NCBI GenBank assembly: GCA_026874595.1
Contig: CM049320.1
Coordinates: 13,889,488 to 13,953,487, forward strand
Source of the DNA: Sipunculus nudus
Lineage: Eukaryota; Annelida; Sipuncula; Golfingiida; Sipunculidae
DNA: 64,000 nt
Direction of reading: 5' to 3'
The stretch's first letter is position 1. Each line of letters opens with the position of its first letter. Shown one piece after another: positions 25,415 to 36,840 of the stretch. The position numbers were made by a program, and so were the translations under genes. Below the pieces are notes generated by a model. The model made no database searches. It was given only the letters and a program-made list of their open reading frames with translations, and was not told the origin of the DNA.

Positions 25415-26135
25415 AAGGGCACCGCAAAGCGGAGCATCCCCTCGCATGGGAGCATAATGATATGGTGGTATTATGCAAGTGTTAAAATGAGGTGGGGAGG
25501 TGTGTGAGTATGAGCTTTGATGTCAAACTCAATAAGTTGTACGTGTATCGGTGTGTGAGGCATGTGTGCAAGATCAAAGTTTTTGGTCAAACGGTTTGGC
25601 TTGAAATTGATCCAAAAGCATTTTCAAGAAGTTGGTGCTGTGGCTGTGACCTTTGACCCTGTGACCCTAAAATCAATAGGTTTCTTCATCTATGGGTGGG
25701 TGAGCCATATGTGCGAGAAGAAAGGTTAAGATCAAACAGTTTGGCTTGAAATCGATCCACAAGCTTTTTCAAGAAGTGGGTGCTGTGGCCATGAACTTTG
25801 ACCCCGTGACCTCAAAATCGATCGGTTTCTTCATCCATGGGTGGGTAAGCTATATAACGAGATGAAAGGTTTAGGTCAAACAGTAGTTTGGCTTGAAATT
25901 GATCCACAAGCTTTTTCAAGAAGTGGGTGCTGTGGCTGTGACCTTTGACCCTGTGACCTCATAAGCGATAGGTTTCTTCATCCATGGTTGTGTAAGCCAT
26001 ATGTGTGAGATAAAAGGTTTTGGGCAAACGGTTTGGCTTGAATTGGACCAAGGCAATTTGGACGGACAGACGGACGGACGCACGAACTGAGGCATTACAA
26101 TATCTCTTTCGCAACTTCTTTGCGAGGGGATATAT
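25415..26135. mobile_element. Short non-autonomous element with 146-bp tandem repeat (family C)
   Basis: The segment opens AAGGGCACCGCAAAGCGGAGC and has the inverted pair ATCCCCTCGCA (about 25436) and TGCGAGGGGAT (26121-26131) near its ends. Inside, three copies of a ~146-bp unit are anchored by TTTGGCTTGAAAT near 25594, 25740 and 25888, with a fourth partial copy. Each has TGACCTTTGACC. A GGACGGACAGACGG run precedes the right end. The exact termini are uncertain. Confidence 0.6.
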
Positions 26136-26139
26136 ATCT

Positions 26140-27693
26140 GCTAAAAGGATTAGCAACAAAAGACGTCGGAGTCAAATTCAGCTTAAAATGCACTGTTGGT
26201 ACTAAGGTAGATCGAACTTTAGCATACAAGAACCATGTCCGATTGGGGAAGCACTTGCACATGCATAAGTCACTGGCACAACTCCCTGTGGAATTATTCT
26301 TGTATGCGTTAAATAACCATTTGTTCAGGTTGCCAGTCCCGAAGCCTTCTGATTTAAGGACCTAAGTTCAAAATACTCCGACGGTACTAACGTTGCCTAA
26401 ATTGCTTAGCCCATATGTATCTATATAGCGTTCACTCTCTCATGACTAAGTCTGCTGGGTGTATTTTTAACTGCTCCCCAAAAGGTTGAGAACCTTAACG
26501 AAACTGCCATAACCTGAGGCTAACTTGTTTGCTGTATGGTCTTGGTTTAGCAAAATCTTTGTTTCCGGTCCGGTCTTTAATCCTGAATAACTGATATAAA
26601 AAATAAGTAATTCAGGTATAAATAACCTTAACGTAATGTTTCTATTCTCTAGCACATATCTTACTAGTTGTTAAAAAATAGGCATTAATTGAATATTATA
26701 TATAACTAAATTAAGGGTAGAGTAAGTGGATACAATTTCATCGTGTTGTGCTTTGATCGTTAATTGCTTAAATGTAACAATACGTTATCCTTAAATAACC
26801 AACATGAGTGTGGTCTGCAGTTCTGGCTACCTAATGATTTTTAAATGAACCAGACTGGCTAAAAGACATTTTTAAAAGCTATAGGGACCTTGATTATCCA
26901 AACTAACACACGCACTATGATCCTTTGTTTGTGGACTATATGCTTTTGCATTTGGTTCAACAGCAAACCCTATACAGTACACAGTGCATAAGTAAAACCG
27001 TGCTGTACCCGACCTCCCGGCATGTCTAGGGCAAGGGACTCAAGTCCCCCCCCCCCCCCCCAACGGTCACTGCTAACGCTTATACAGCGTGATTTTACAC
27101 TATCACAATTACAATACCTCTACTGAAACTAAGTCCTCCCAATTGATAGAAATGATATAATACACGTATAATATAAATTCATAATATGCCTGTAATGTTA
27201 AAAAGAAATAAATAATATCATATTAAGATCATTCTTGTTCAACTGCTAGATAAGATTTCCTGGTGTGACCGATTTCTCTATGCTCACTGGCATGTGGCTG
27301 ATGTGACATATATGGCATTAGGGCCTTTACATGTTATGCAAGCAGCAAGTTGTAATCTTTAACTATGCATTCTAAGAGTATGGCTGTTGCAGTCAATTGA
27401 CGGTAGGGTTTCATGATGAACATTATAAAATCTCCACATAATTTCCCTTCAGGCGAAAGCCAATGTTTTAACCTTCATGTACGGTTTTCAATCATAAATA
27501 ACTACATTTTGCGCCCGAATGTGATGTCCACGGCTCGTGGAAAGCGTTAAAACAGTTTACTCTGTTCAGCCTTGTACTTTTTGGCATTTGGTATTCGTCT
27601 CCTAATTTACTCTAAGTCTCAAACTTTTACATTCAATTAATGCATAATCAGCTTTACTGAAGTGACTCGGCTGTTCGGCCGAATGTTAACAAT
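26140..27693. other. No recognisable gene
   Basis: Unannotated sequence with a poly-C run at about 27047-27062. No coding or RNA gene is seen. Confidence 0.4.
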
Positions 27694-27695
27694 TA

Positions 27696-28316
27696 TAGTC
27701 CGTTCCAGTACCCCTGTCCACCTGTTTTTTCGCGATTATTTATCTATGAATCAAAGAACGCCAGAACTGTTTGACCTTGGGGAAGAAAGAGGAAAAAGCG
27801 TAATTAACTAATATGGAAATAATAGCCTACCTTATGTTATTTTCCTATAAACAATTTAAAACCATTTTATGAGTAACTAGTCTATTCTTTAGCGACATCT
27901 TGCCACTAATCTGTGAAATGGGCATATCAGGGGATAGTGATGACGTCATAATAGACGTGACGTACTAAGAGGCACCAACATTCACGGGACCAATAATCAA
28001 GAGCTGCCGACCTCTGCTTACAGCGAGACTTGTATTCTCCGCGTGCACGCGCTTCACTGTTACGTCACATTACTTTATATTCATATCCAAGGAGGATAAA
28101 CAATGGCCGCATATTAGGGACGCCATGAACCACGGATATATTTGAGACATGTCAACCAGGCCGTAAAGTAAATAATATTTATTTCGTGAGTAGGTAAGGT
28201 AGCAAAAATTACGCTTTTGCCTCTTTATGCCAATGGTGCAAATTTTGTTTGCCAGATTTGTCTTATGAAGAGATAATCGCGAAAAATCAGGTGGACAGGG
28301 GTACAGGAACGGACTA
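27696..28316. mobile_element. Long-TIR MITE with TA target duplication
   Basis: TAGTCCGTTCC at the left end and GGAACGGACTA at the right are inverted. The match continues inward through CCCCTGTCCACCTG and TTTTTCGCGATTAT (about 48 bp strong), then more loosely to a shared AAAGCGTAATT near 27800/28205. TA flanks both sides (27694-27695, 28317-28318). At 621 bp with no coding, it fits a mariner-type or foldback MITE. Palindromic GACGTCA-like motifs lie near 27940. Confidence 0.75.
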
Positions 28317-28399
28317 TAGCGTACACCATCGAATCTTCTCTTGCTTGTACCGTGATCTAACATAAATGTAATTGTAAATGTATTTATATTATATAATGC

Positions 28400-28667
28400 T
28401 AAATCTCACCCCAGATACCCCTTTTAAAAAGTGAAAACACCTAAAAATAAGGTAGAAAAGTATTTCTTAATCACTGAAGACTTCAGCTTAAAACAAGAAT
28501 TACTGTATTTGAAAATACTCACATATTTTATAAATCTAACATGCCTATTCAAATAACAAAAATAAATGAACATATTACCTAAAGGCTTCATAGGCTGAAT
28601 ATACTTTACATATAGTATACATGTCATCAAGAATATTTGGTCAGTTATAACCATATGAGAGTCCCAA
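28400..28667. other. AT-rich spacer
   Basis: No feature seen. Confidence 0.5.
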
Positions 28668-29570
28668 TCACATTTTACGAACGAGTCTTAAATTGTTTTT
28701 TCGTAGCCGTTTTCTTTTGCAATAATCCTGTAGAGCGGCATGACCTATGTTTTCTTCTGGTTCCCAGGTGGTGTCAGCGTAACCTTTCCACTTTATTTTA
28801 TACATTTTAATTTTACCAGCGCGTTTGCATGCCGGTGTTTTGTCTAATTCATACCAATCTTCATCAGTCTTGTCTGTTAGCATTGTATTAGCGTGTGTCG
28901 GCCCAGGTTGTTCTTCCACAGCGTCCTGATGATTTTATTAATTTTCTGTGATTGGGATCCAGGTATGGGCGCAACCTGTTCGCGTGCATTAAAAACTGAG
29001 TGCCTTGTGCATATGTACATGGTTCAGCATGAACGTATGATTTGGCCCTTCTTCTGTAATATAATAGGTTCCGATCCACTTTGGAGCCAGTTTACGTGAA
29101 AGTCCTTGTCTAACACGGGCGTTTTGTAGCCACACCTTCTTACCAGAATTCTGGATCTTTCGTCGGGCCATCCATACGTTCCAGGGAGCCTATCTGAGCG
29201 TCTTTAATATTTTCCCTGGCTGCATCTCTCGCCGTTTTGAAAGTATCTTGCAGATGTTCTAGGTACTCACTACGACTGTTGATTTTGTGGTTCTCATTCT
29301 CTCTGAGAATAGTCCAGTATATGGGAAGATTCATTTCACGACCATAAATGAATTTGTACGGAGAGTATACCGTGGACAGAGTTGCTGGGGTACTACGCAT
29401 TGCCATTAATATACCAGGGATGACTCGCGGCCAGTTTTTCTGATTGTTATCCACGTATATTCTTAGCGCTTACTGTTTGTCTGTTCACACGTACTGTTGG
29501 TCTGTGTGTGATAAGAGCTGGTATTCACTCTCTTGACGTCATCTGTCAGAGTGCTAAACGGGCCTGTCTA
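28668..29570 (-). pseudogene. Ty3/gypsy integrase end with chromodomain
   Basis: Minus-strand pieces in order. TDDVKRVNTSSYHTQT near 29545 and CEQTN cover the integrase region around the catalytic Glu. At 29454-29140 come WPRVIPGILMAMRSTPATLS and YGREMNLPI. At 29171-28989 comes KKVWLQNARV...GLSRKLAPKWIG. At 28919-28668 is a chromodomain (YKIKWKGYADTTWEPEENI), ending in a basic tail. A chromodomain after integrase marks chromovirus-like Ty3/gypsy retrotransposons, where it guides integration to chromatin. Stops near 29470 and phase changes show it is inactive. No LTR is visible beside it. Confidence 0.85.
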
Positions 29571-29819
29571 AAATAATTCAGGAAAACGGATACCCGGTCT
29601 CTTATACAGCTGAGCTAATGAAAGCTTTAACCTGTATTACTTAAATGTTATAATTCATGGAGGACTTATCACAGGATCTTCATTTTCATCTTTGATCAAG
29701 ATAACCCTCATGTGGAGGTCCTTGATTTTGTGGATTTTCATATGTGCATTTCATTCGCTGCACTTAAATGCACCAATAATGAAGGAGTAACATGGGGGCA
29801 GAAATAGTGGTTCAACTTT

Positions 29820-30740
29820 ATTGTTCATTCATCAAAGAACAAACTTGTTTTCTTGGTCATCTTTCTTTACCACTTCCCTTATAACCTCACAGCACGAACT
29901 CTCTAGAATAAAAGCATTGTTTGGACCATTTAAAGTAAATTTCGTAAGCTTAGAAATAAATCCATTAGCCTCTGCAGTGCTGTCTGCCTTGCCCAATCTC
30001 TTTGTCACTTTGGCGATGGGATGTTTACCAGTCCTTACCATCTTCATCAGTGTCTTTATGTAGCACTCAAATGGAAATGCTGCATACTTGTCTAAACTTT
30101 TGAAAGTTTTAATCTCCTCTGCAAGTGCAGTAAACTGTGCACATTGTGTACCAAAACATCACTTCTATACAAAATTTCAGCCATTTTTACAAAATAAGCT
30201 GTTTATATCCATAGTTGAAAAACTGTTTAGCTTGTGTTGAGGAAACAAATGTTAAAATGGCCAGCCACATCGAGACACATGAAACGGCTATATAGCTCCT
30301 TTCTAAGAATTCCTCTCAAAACCATTATTCCTGTATACAGGAGAAATTTGCGGATTCAGTGGCCTTCCACCTGTCGTTATCCTCCAATCCTCGAGGTTGG
30401 CGAGAAAAGCATACCCTTGGTTTATTGTCATTGAGTGTGATTAGCCTGTGGCTTATAGCTCAACATGCCCTGCAGATATTCTGACACTTTTGGGTCCACA
30501 GAGCCATACCAGTTGCAGTCTCTTAGATACACCAAGGCATGTCTGGTGCATATAATTATGAATCTGAAACTGATCATATAACATACACTGTAGGTCATTC
30601 AGTGCAGCTCTCTATGCTCCCAAGGCTGTTGGCATAATGTTATGTAATCCCATCACTAATGCAAGCCCCCTCTCCACTGGGTTGAGCTTGATCAGGCTGT
30701 CTGCAGTTAAAACCACATGGAGCCTCACCCCCCCCCCCCC
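29820..30740 (-). pseudogene. CMC-like transposase C-terminal fragment
   Basis: The minus strand from about 30130 reads FTALAEEIKTFKSLDKYAAF, PFECYIKTLMKMVRTGKHPI, AKVTKRLGKADSTAE and then ESSCCEVIREVVKKDDQENK. This resembles the C-terminal half of animal transposase-domain proteins of the CMC type. Scattered coding-like blocks upstream (LRDCNWYGSVDPKVSEYLQG near 30520) may belong to it. It is interrupted by stops. It is a different subfamily from the remnant at 3467-5190. Confidence 0.5.
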
Positions 30741-31799
30741 CCATTCTGTTGACAGACCTGTATTATGAACTAGATGAATCTTAAAATTAACATTTTTTTT
30801 TCAGCAACGAGCAGTAACAACAAAGACCCCTCCCCCACCCACCCCTTCAATACACAGGACTAATAAACAAGATGAATCTTATAATTTTAATGTTAAATAA
30901 ATCCTTTTTGATGAGACTTGGACAATTTTGATTTTTTTAAAGAAAAAAATGTTCAGGAATTTAATCCTAATATTCAAATGTGATAAAATATTAGGAAATA
31001 ATGTAAGTGCTAACTGACAAGATTTAAGAAGATATTTACTTTGTAGCATTTCATTCATATCTCTTAAAGTTGGCGGGGCCTAGGTGTGAATAACACTGTT
31101 AACTTAGTATTAAAATTAGGAATATTGGTCAAACTTTGTGGGATTAATCTTTAACTCATATGGCCATATATTTAACTTTTGAAAACTTAATTACCTTCAC
31201 ACATAATTTGTTCATGAAATGTTACTTTTATATAATACTTACTGTTGGCCCATTTTTTCCCATGGTGCATCACTAAATGGTTTAGCTCATGTCCATTATT
31301 CTATAATCTACAGAGTTTCATTTTAGCAGGGCCATTTTCTCATAGCTTTTCAAATGATAATATACATGAAAAACCAAAAGAAATAAAAATATTTTGCAGT
31401 TACTAATATTTTCCAAAATTCAGCTGAGCAATGTGACCCATTGGTCCCTTGTTTTGTTTGTTTGTATAAGACTACCAGAATTGTATCAATGAGTGCAGTT
31501 TTACATTTCTTTTTGCAAGTGAAGAGGAATAAGGAAAAGTCAAGCCTTAAAATGGCATAGAATACATAGAAAAAATATATAAATAATTAATTCTATTTGT
31601 TTTTGGTTTAAAATAGGTAACTTTTGTTTGCTTCTCATACTAATTATTGAAATATTACTCAAGGACATTAAGGCTTATTTTTCAGTATATATTTCCAGTT
31701 TATTGTCACTTTCTTCATTTTGAAAAAAAAACACCTTTTTTTAAATATCATACCAGCAAACTGTACTAGAAACAGAAACATTCCTTTACATTACATTCC
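30741..31799. other. No recognisable gene
   Basis: Includes a poly-C run at about 30728-30742. Otherwise AT-rich with no coding. Confidence 0.5.
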
Positions 31800-32010
31800 T
31801 TTGGTTTAGACATCAGGATTGAAATCTGGCCTGGTCTGACTTTAAACTTGGCCAGCCCAGGTTAGAATTTTCTTCTGTGCCGGTCAATATTACAATCCTC
31901 TGGTGGACCAATTTTAAACTGGGCCAAACAAGATCTGAATCCTAATCTAATCCTAGGCTGGCTTGATTTTTATCATCTTAAATTAGATAATACAGTCACA
32001 ATGTTCCAGG
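31800..32010. repeat. Degenerate GGCCAGCCCAG-type short repeats, cluster 1
   Basis: Irregular repeats mixing GGCCAGCCCAG, ATTAAAATTTTGATC-like and TGGTCTG motifs in both orientations. They are similar to those at 33890-34110. Confidence 0.5.
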
Positions 32011-32223
32011 CTATTGTAATGCGGTGTACCGTTATGAATAGCACAAAACGCAAAATGAACACTGATGGAGCAAACAAATCTAGCTCAATCTAATTTTGAT
32101 GTGCTTCTTTGGTTTCAACTATTTTTCAGGTATGCGAGTTCACATCTACTTCAAATACACCAACTATCAACACATAGCCACAGTTTTACAATTGGTTTCT
32201 GAGACATCTACTTTAATTTATCA

Positions 32224-33430
32224 AATACTAGCTGATAAACCCGGTATACCGGGCTTTTTACCGGGATTTGGGAGATGTATTAACTGAGATGAGGAATGTT
32301 GGCTCATTGTTGTATCCGCTAAAACGAAGTTTTGCGGATACTAAGTTTTTGACCGGATGCCGCCGCCGCGTTCGTTTCCGGAGAACTCCTTTGAGACTAC
32401 TGGACGGTTTTTTCCGAAACTTACACCAATTATCCGGTCACATGTGAACTGGTGCCTAGCCAATTGGCCTTGACCTCTGGCCTTTCCTGTCTGCCCAGCG
32501 TCCGTTTGTGCGTCTGTTTCCACACATAACCCACATATTTCGGGAACTGTTTGACCGATCAGGAAAAAAAAATTTGTACAAATGTAGCCCTTGGATAGCT
32601 TTATAACAAACACAAAAAATGGTGGTGCCACCTGCAGCCATTTTTGCACAGGGTCCATCTGTTTGTCTGCCTTGGGTTAAAATCACTCATATCTCTGCAG
32701 TAGGTTAACCAAATTACCTGAAATTCGGCATGCGTATACATCCTGTATAGCTTTCTTGATTTTATGACAGGTGGCGCCACCTACATTCACGTTCACGCTG
32801 TAGACATCCATGCTTCTAACTCCGGACTTGTTCGACCAGTCAGGAAAAAAAAATTACACAAATGTACCTTGGATAGCTTTATAACATACACAAAAATGGT
32901 GGCGCCATTTTTGCACAGCGTCCATCTGTTTGTCTGCTATGGGATGAAATCACTCTGATATCTCTGCAGTGGTTTGACTTTTCCACCTGAAATGTTGCAT
33001 GTGTATACATCTTGGATAGTTACTCGTTCAAATAACATGTGGCGCCACCTACAGTCATGTTTACGAGGTAGATATCCATTCTTATATGTAACACATGTAA
33101 CTCTATTTCTCATTGCCACTCAATCCATGCCTCATTTCACCCTTCCTACTCTGATTTTGGCGGATACATGTAGTCGCGCGTCGACTACCTGTATTCTAGT
33201 TATTTTATAAGTAAATAAGAAGAAAATATAGATTTTCAGTGTTATACTGTCTCAATAAGACATGTAATTAGACAAAATATTTTTGCTTTTACATTGATTT
33301 TGCAACGCCTCGGCAAGAAATTCATATACCGGTATGTTTACCATGAAGACCTGGTCAGTGATGATGTACGTTTGAGAAACGGAATGGAATCTGAACTCGG
33401 GGGCATTCAGATTTTCAATTATCTTTGGTA
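32224..33430 (+). repeat. Repeat R1, copy split by Helitron B1
   Basis: Sequence 32224-32314, continued at 33200-33430, matches 57502 down to 56990 on the other strand. Shared landmarks are AGCTGATA-ACCCGGTAT, CCGGGCTT, TTAACTGAGATG, AAAATATAG-TTTTCAGT, CTGTCTC-ATAAGA, CCGGTATGTTTACC and GGGGGCATTCAG. The 32315-33199 Helitron-like insert is absent from the other copy. Confidence 0.75.
32315..33199 (+). mobile_element. Helitron-like family B, copy B1
   Basis: The left end is A then TCCGCTAAAACG with CGGATACTAAG following, giving 5'-TC and a small hairpin. The right end is GTAGTCG-CGCGT-CGACTAC hairpin, 7 nt, then CTAG at 33196-33199 followed by T. The body has about two copies of a ~300-bp unit with GGTGGCGCCACC palindromes and GTTTGTCTGC blocks. 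885 bp, no coding, no target duplication. Confidence 0.75.
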
Positions 33431-33889
33431 ACTGTTGTTTGATGTATAAGGAATAGGTTTATTGTGAAGAGGACATGGAAGATGAATTAAATGTATGTTT
33501 TAAGGTGAGGAAACTGAAAATGAAAATGAAAGAAGAAAATGAAAATATGCATCACTCCTTAGTAACAGAAACTGACCAAAAGCGGAGTGCAGGGGATCCG
33601 TCCCGGCTTTTCAGCCACCACCTTTTTTTAAATCGTATCAGACAAATTTTGAGGCCTGGAAAAGGCTTAGATCCATAATTATACTATAGGGTGAAAAAAA
33701 GGTGGGGTTCCACTCATTAGTTAATAACTTGACAAAATAAAAGAATCTCAGTGATAACTGATGACTAATCTAAATGAAACGTAGTTAAAATGCTGCAATC
33801 AATAATACTCTCTAACTTCAAAATTTTGAGTGGTTTAATATTTTTCCCACTGCTCTCTCTCTTTCTATGTGTGTGTGTGGAGGCCACGA
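33431..33889. other. No recognisable gene
   Basis: Short low-complexity stretch rich in GAAAATGAAA near 33517. Nothing assignable. Confidence 0.5.
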
Positions 33890-34110
33890 TTAAAATATGG
33901 TCAAATTTAAAACTTGGCCAGCCTGGATTAAAATTTTGATCTTGACCGGCCCAGATCAAAAGTATAATATGGGCCATACCAGTTTAATTCTGAGCCAGCC
34001 CAAATTAAAATTTTGATCTGACCCGATGGTGTGGACTGCAGGATTTAAATCTGGTCTGGATCGAATTTGAAGCGGGCCAGCCCAGATGAAATATTTCGAT
34101 CTAAGCCGGG
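33890..34110. repeat. Degenerate GGCCAGCCCAG-type short repeats, cluster 2
   Basis: Several imperfect copies of GGCCAGCC-(C/T)-AGAT and ATTAAAATTTTGATCT. They resemble cluster 1 at 31800-32010. The two clusters flank the R1/Helitron B1 locus. Confidence 0.5.
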
Positions 34111-34420
34111 TCCAGTTTATAATCGCTAGCACTCATAGACTGATTTTAATAATCTATTCCTAGGCTTGCTTCAGTCACATATTTAACTAGCTGGCCTTAA
34201 ATCAATTAAAAAATTGCCAGGTATTGTAAGTACATAGAATTTATTTCATGTTCTATGAAAGTGCCATTGGTTGGAGCCCCTGTCATGTTAATGATGTAAT
34301 TGTATCTCATATGTGAAATGACTAATATATAAATGAAAAAGTAATCATGTTAAACATTGGTATTTTAGTGCTAAAGATTTGACCTTGTATGATGATGATC
34401 AAGGTAACCAGGTTATTGTA

Positions 34421-35706
34421 TCCCCAGACAAAGTCGGGATACTATGGTTTCACGACGGTCCCGCCACCACAGAAAAACCTTGTGAGTGAGATAATTAAAA
34501 AATATTTCACTGAATTTTTTCAAACTTTACATTTGTATAGATATAGGTAAGGGACAAAGCCTATTTAAAATTGGGTCATGACCTATGCTAGGAGAGTGAC
34601 CTTGATCTTGAATAGGTCCATTTTTGCTGAAAATAACACAAATTCTTAAATATCTCAAGTAAGCTTGCATGGACTGGTCCAAAAATCAAGGTGACCGAAG
34701 ATCTTGGATAGCCTTGTGATATACCGGAAACTGGTGGCGCCACCTATTATCCTTTTCTTGTTTTTACGCCTTTTAATACCCCCATAATTGCCACTTGACA
34801 GTACTGTAAGCATTAATTATAAGTCAAAAACTAATGGACAGATTTCTTTCATATTATACACATGTAAAAAGATGGGTTATGGGATGAGGTCTATTTACAT
34901 TTGGGTCATGACCTTTACCATGAGAGTCGCCTTGACCTTTAATGTGTCCATATTCGGTGAAAATCACACACCTCTTATAATATCTCCAGTGTTGATAGCC
35001 ATATGGATTTCAAACGTGACTTATGTATGGCCCACCACTAAAGTAAGAACCCTATAGGTTCTAGGGTCATGAGGTCAACGGTAAAGGTCACTGGACTCGC
35101 ATCTTAAAAGATACTGTGGATGCATTTTAAGCCAAACTTTCATCCCAGGTCTTCCATCTTGAATATATAGCTCACTTGCCAATAGTGGATGATCCATATC
35201 AATTTTGGGTTCACAAGGTCAAAGGTCAAGGCCACAGGCGTTATTTGTCAAAAAAATTATTTTTTGGATGATAATTCCTACTTTTATTTATGTATTGATC
35301 TCAAACTTGACTTATATATGTCCCATTGAAAAAGCAAGACTCCAAATGATTTTGGGGTCATGAGGTCAAAGGTCAAGGTCACAGGAAGCTAAGAGAGTGA
35401 CGACCTTGAATAGGTCCATTTCTGCTGAAAATTACACAAACTCTTAAATATCTCAAGATCGTTTGCATGGATTGGTCCCAAAAATCAAGGTGACAGAAGA
35501 TTTTGGATAGCCTTGTGATGTGCCAAAAGGTCAAGGTCACAGGACCAACATCTTCAAAAAGATTGTGGATTGATAGATGGAAGAAACAATAATTGCTTGC
35601 CAAGTGTCAGTATATGCTGCTAAAAATGGGGGCCTATTCTTAAGGGGGGGGGGGGGTACTATGTCTGGGGGATACTCTGGCACCTGCAGTGCCAAGAAAT
35701 GTCTAG
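34421..35706 (+). mobile_element. Helitron-like family A, compact full-length copy
   Basis: It has the same termini as 12681-16161. The left end is A then TCCCCAGACAAAGTCGGGAT. The right end is TGGCACC-TGC-AGTGCCA hairpin (one arm changed), 8 nt, then CTAG at 35703-35706 followed by T. At 1,286 bp it holds only one or two satellite monomers, so the 3.5-kb copy is the amplified form. A poly-G run lies at 35644-35655. Confidence 0.8.
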
Positions 35707-36290
35707 TTAACTGATCTGGAATTTTATTCTTGCCGATTTGACTTTGAAGAACAAGGTGACCAGTTTTCAAGCTTCTTAAAGAGCTTGATTTAAAAATTAG
35801 TATTTTAAATTTGAGGAAAAAATATGCGTTCACCAAAAGTTCTATTTCGGCCTATTTGACCTTGATGATGAAGATAATAGATGTTTTCCATGACTAAAAG
35901 CTGGCATGTTGAGAATGTAACAGTATAATTAGTAAATGCTTTCATGCTTTAAAAATGATGAACATATGTAGGATGGAACACAGTGTTCTTGTTATAAATC
36001 GTGCTCATCCTTATTACAGTCAGATACAGGGGCAAATGGCATGTACAATAATACATACATGTTACCTTATTGGCTACACAAACAGAGGCATACACAGTAT
36101 TAGAATACATTTCAGTTGGCGATTTTTGGATGCAATGCTTTACAAATTGATAAGGTTTTATGAAGATCATTTCTGACCAGCCATAAAAATTAAATAGACA
36201 AATAAGAAGTAAATAATTGAAGAAGGTATGCCCATACAAATGGACTAGTATAAGTGAATGGTTTGTCAAGAAAATAAAATTAATTAAATG
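35707..36290. other. No recognisable gene
   Basis: Small imperfect repeats of GATTTGACCTTG-ATGATGA type near 35740 and 35860. No coding. Confidence 0.4.
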
Positions 36291-36294
36291 TTCA

Positions 36295-36840
36295 AGCTAA
36301 CCTTTGCTGTAGATTACATATTACTGCAACTACTGTTGTTATTTGATTGATCAAACATCTCATTTTAATAGGAAGGACACCTTAAAGTAACTTAAAGGTT
36401 TTCATTCTACCAATTGCTCGTTCAACATGTTTTCTAACACTGGCAATGTTTCTTGAGCGTTTAACTTAAGGAAATCTAAGATGCTTTCCGCAACTAAAAC
36501 CTGGCATGTTGAGAGTGCCTTTTTTAAGGTAACATTAAATGCTTTATATTTAACCCACGGTCTGCAATTATGTCATCTCCTTCTTCAGTTTTGTCCAAAA
36601 ACCCACTGACTTTTTAAATGGCTGCATACGATACATATCCAGGATACAGTTTTGAGATGAATGTGAATGCACCACTAGTCATTATTCCATCTGATGCCTT
36701 GAAAGTATTGGAGTGTTTGTAGTCTGACAATGTCAACTTCTGTGTGGTAGGTCGGAAAGGCTTTTCAACTTTGAACTCAATTTTGTATGCACCTGGTCCT
36801 TGGATAAGCACTAAAAGAATCCGGTAGATTTTCTTTAACC
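36295..36840 (-). pseudogene. DDE_Tnp_4-type transposase remnant
   Basis: Minus-strand blocks in order: KVEKPFRPTTQKLTLSDYKH, GIMTSGAFTFISKLYPG, GFLDKTEEGDDIIADRGLNI, then ASVRKHVERAIGRMKTFKLL and VLPIKMRCLINQITT. The ADRG (second Asp) and HVERAIGRMK (Glu) motifs are the catalytic surroundings of DDE_Tnp_4 transposases. In-frame stops after YPGYVSYAAI and elsewhere show decay. The N-terminal DNA-binding part is not visible. Confidence 0.75.
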
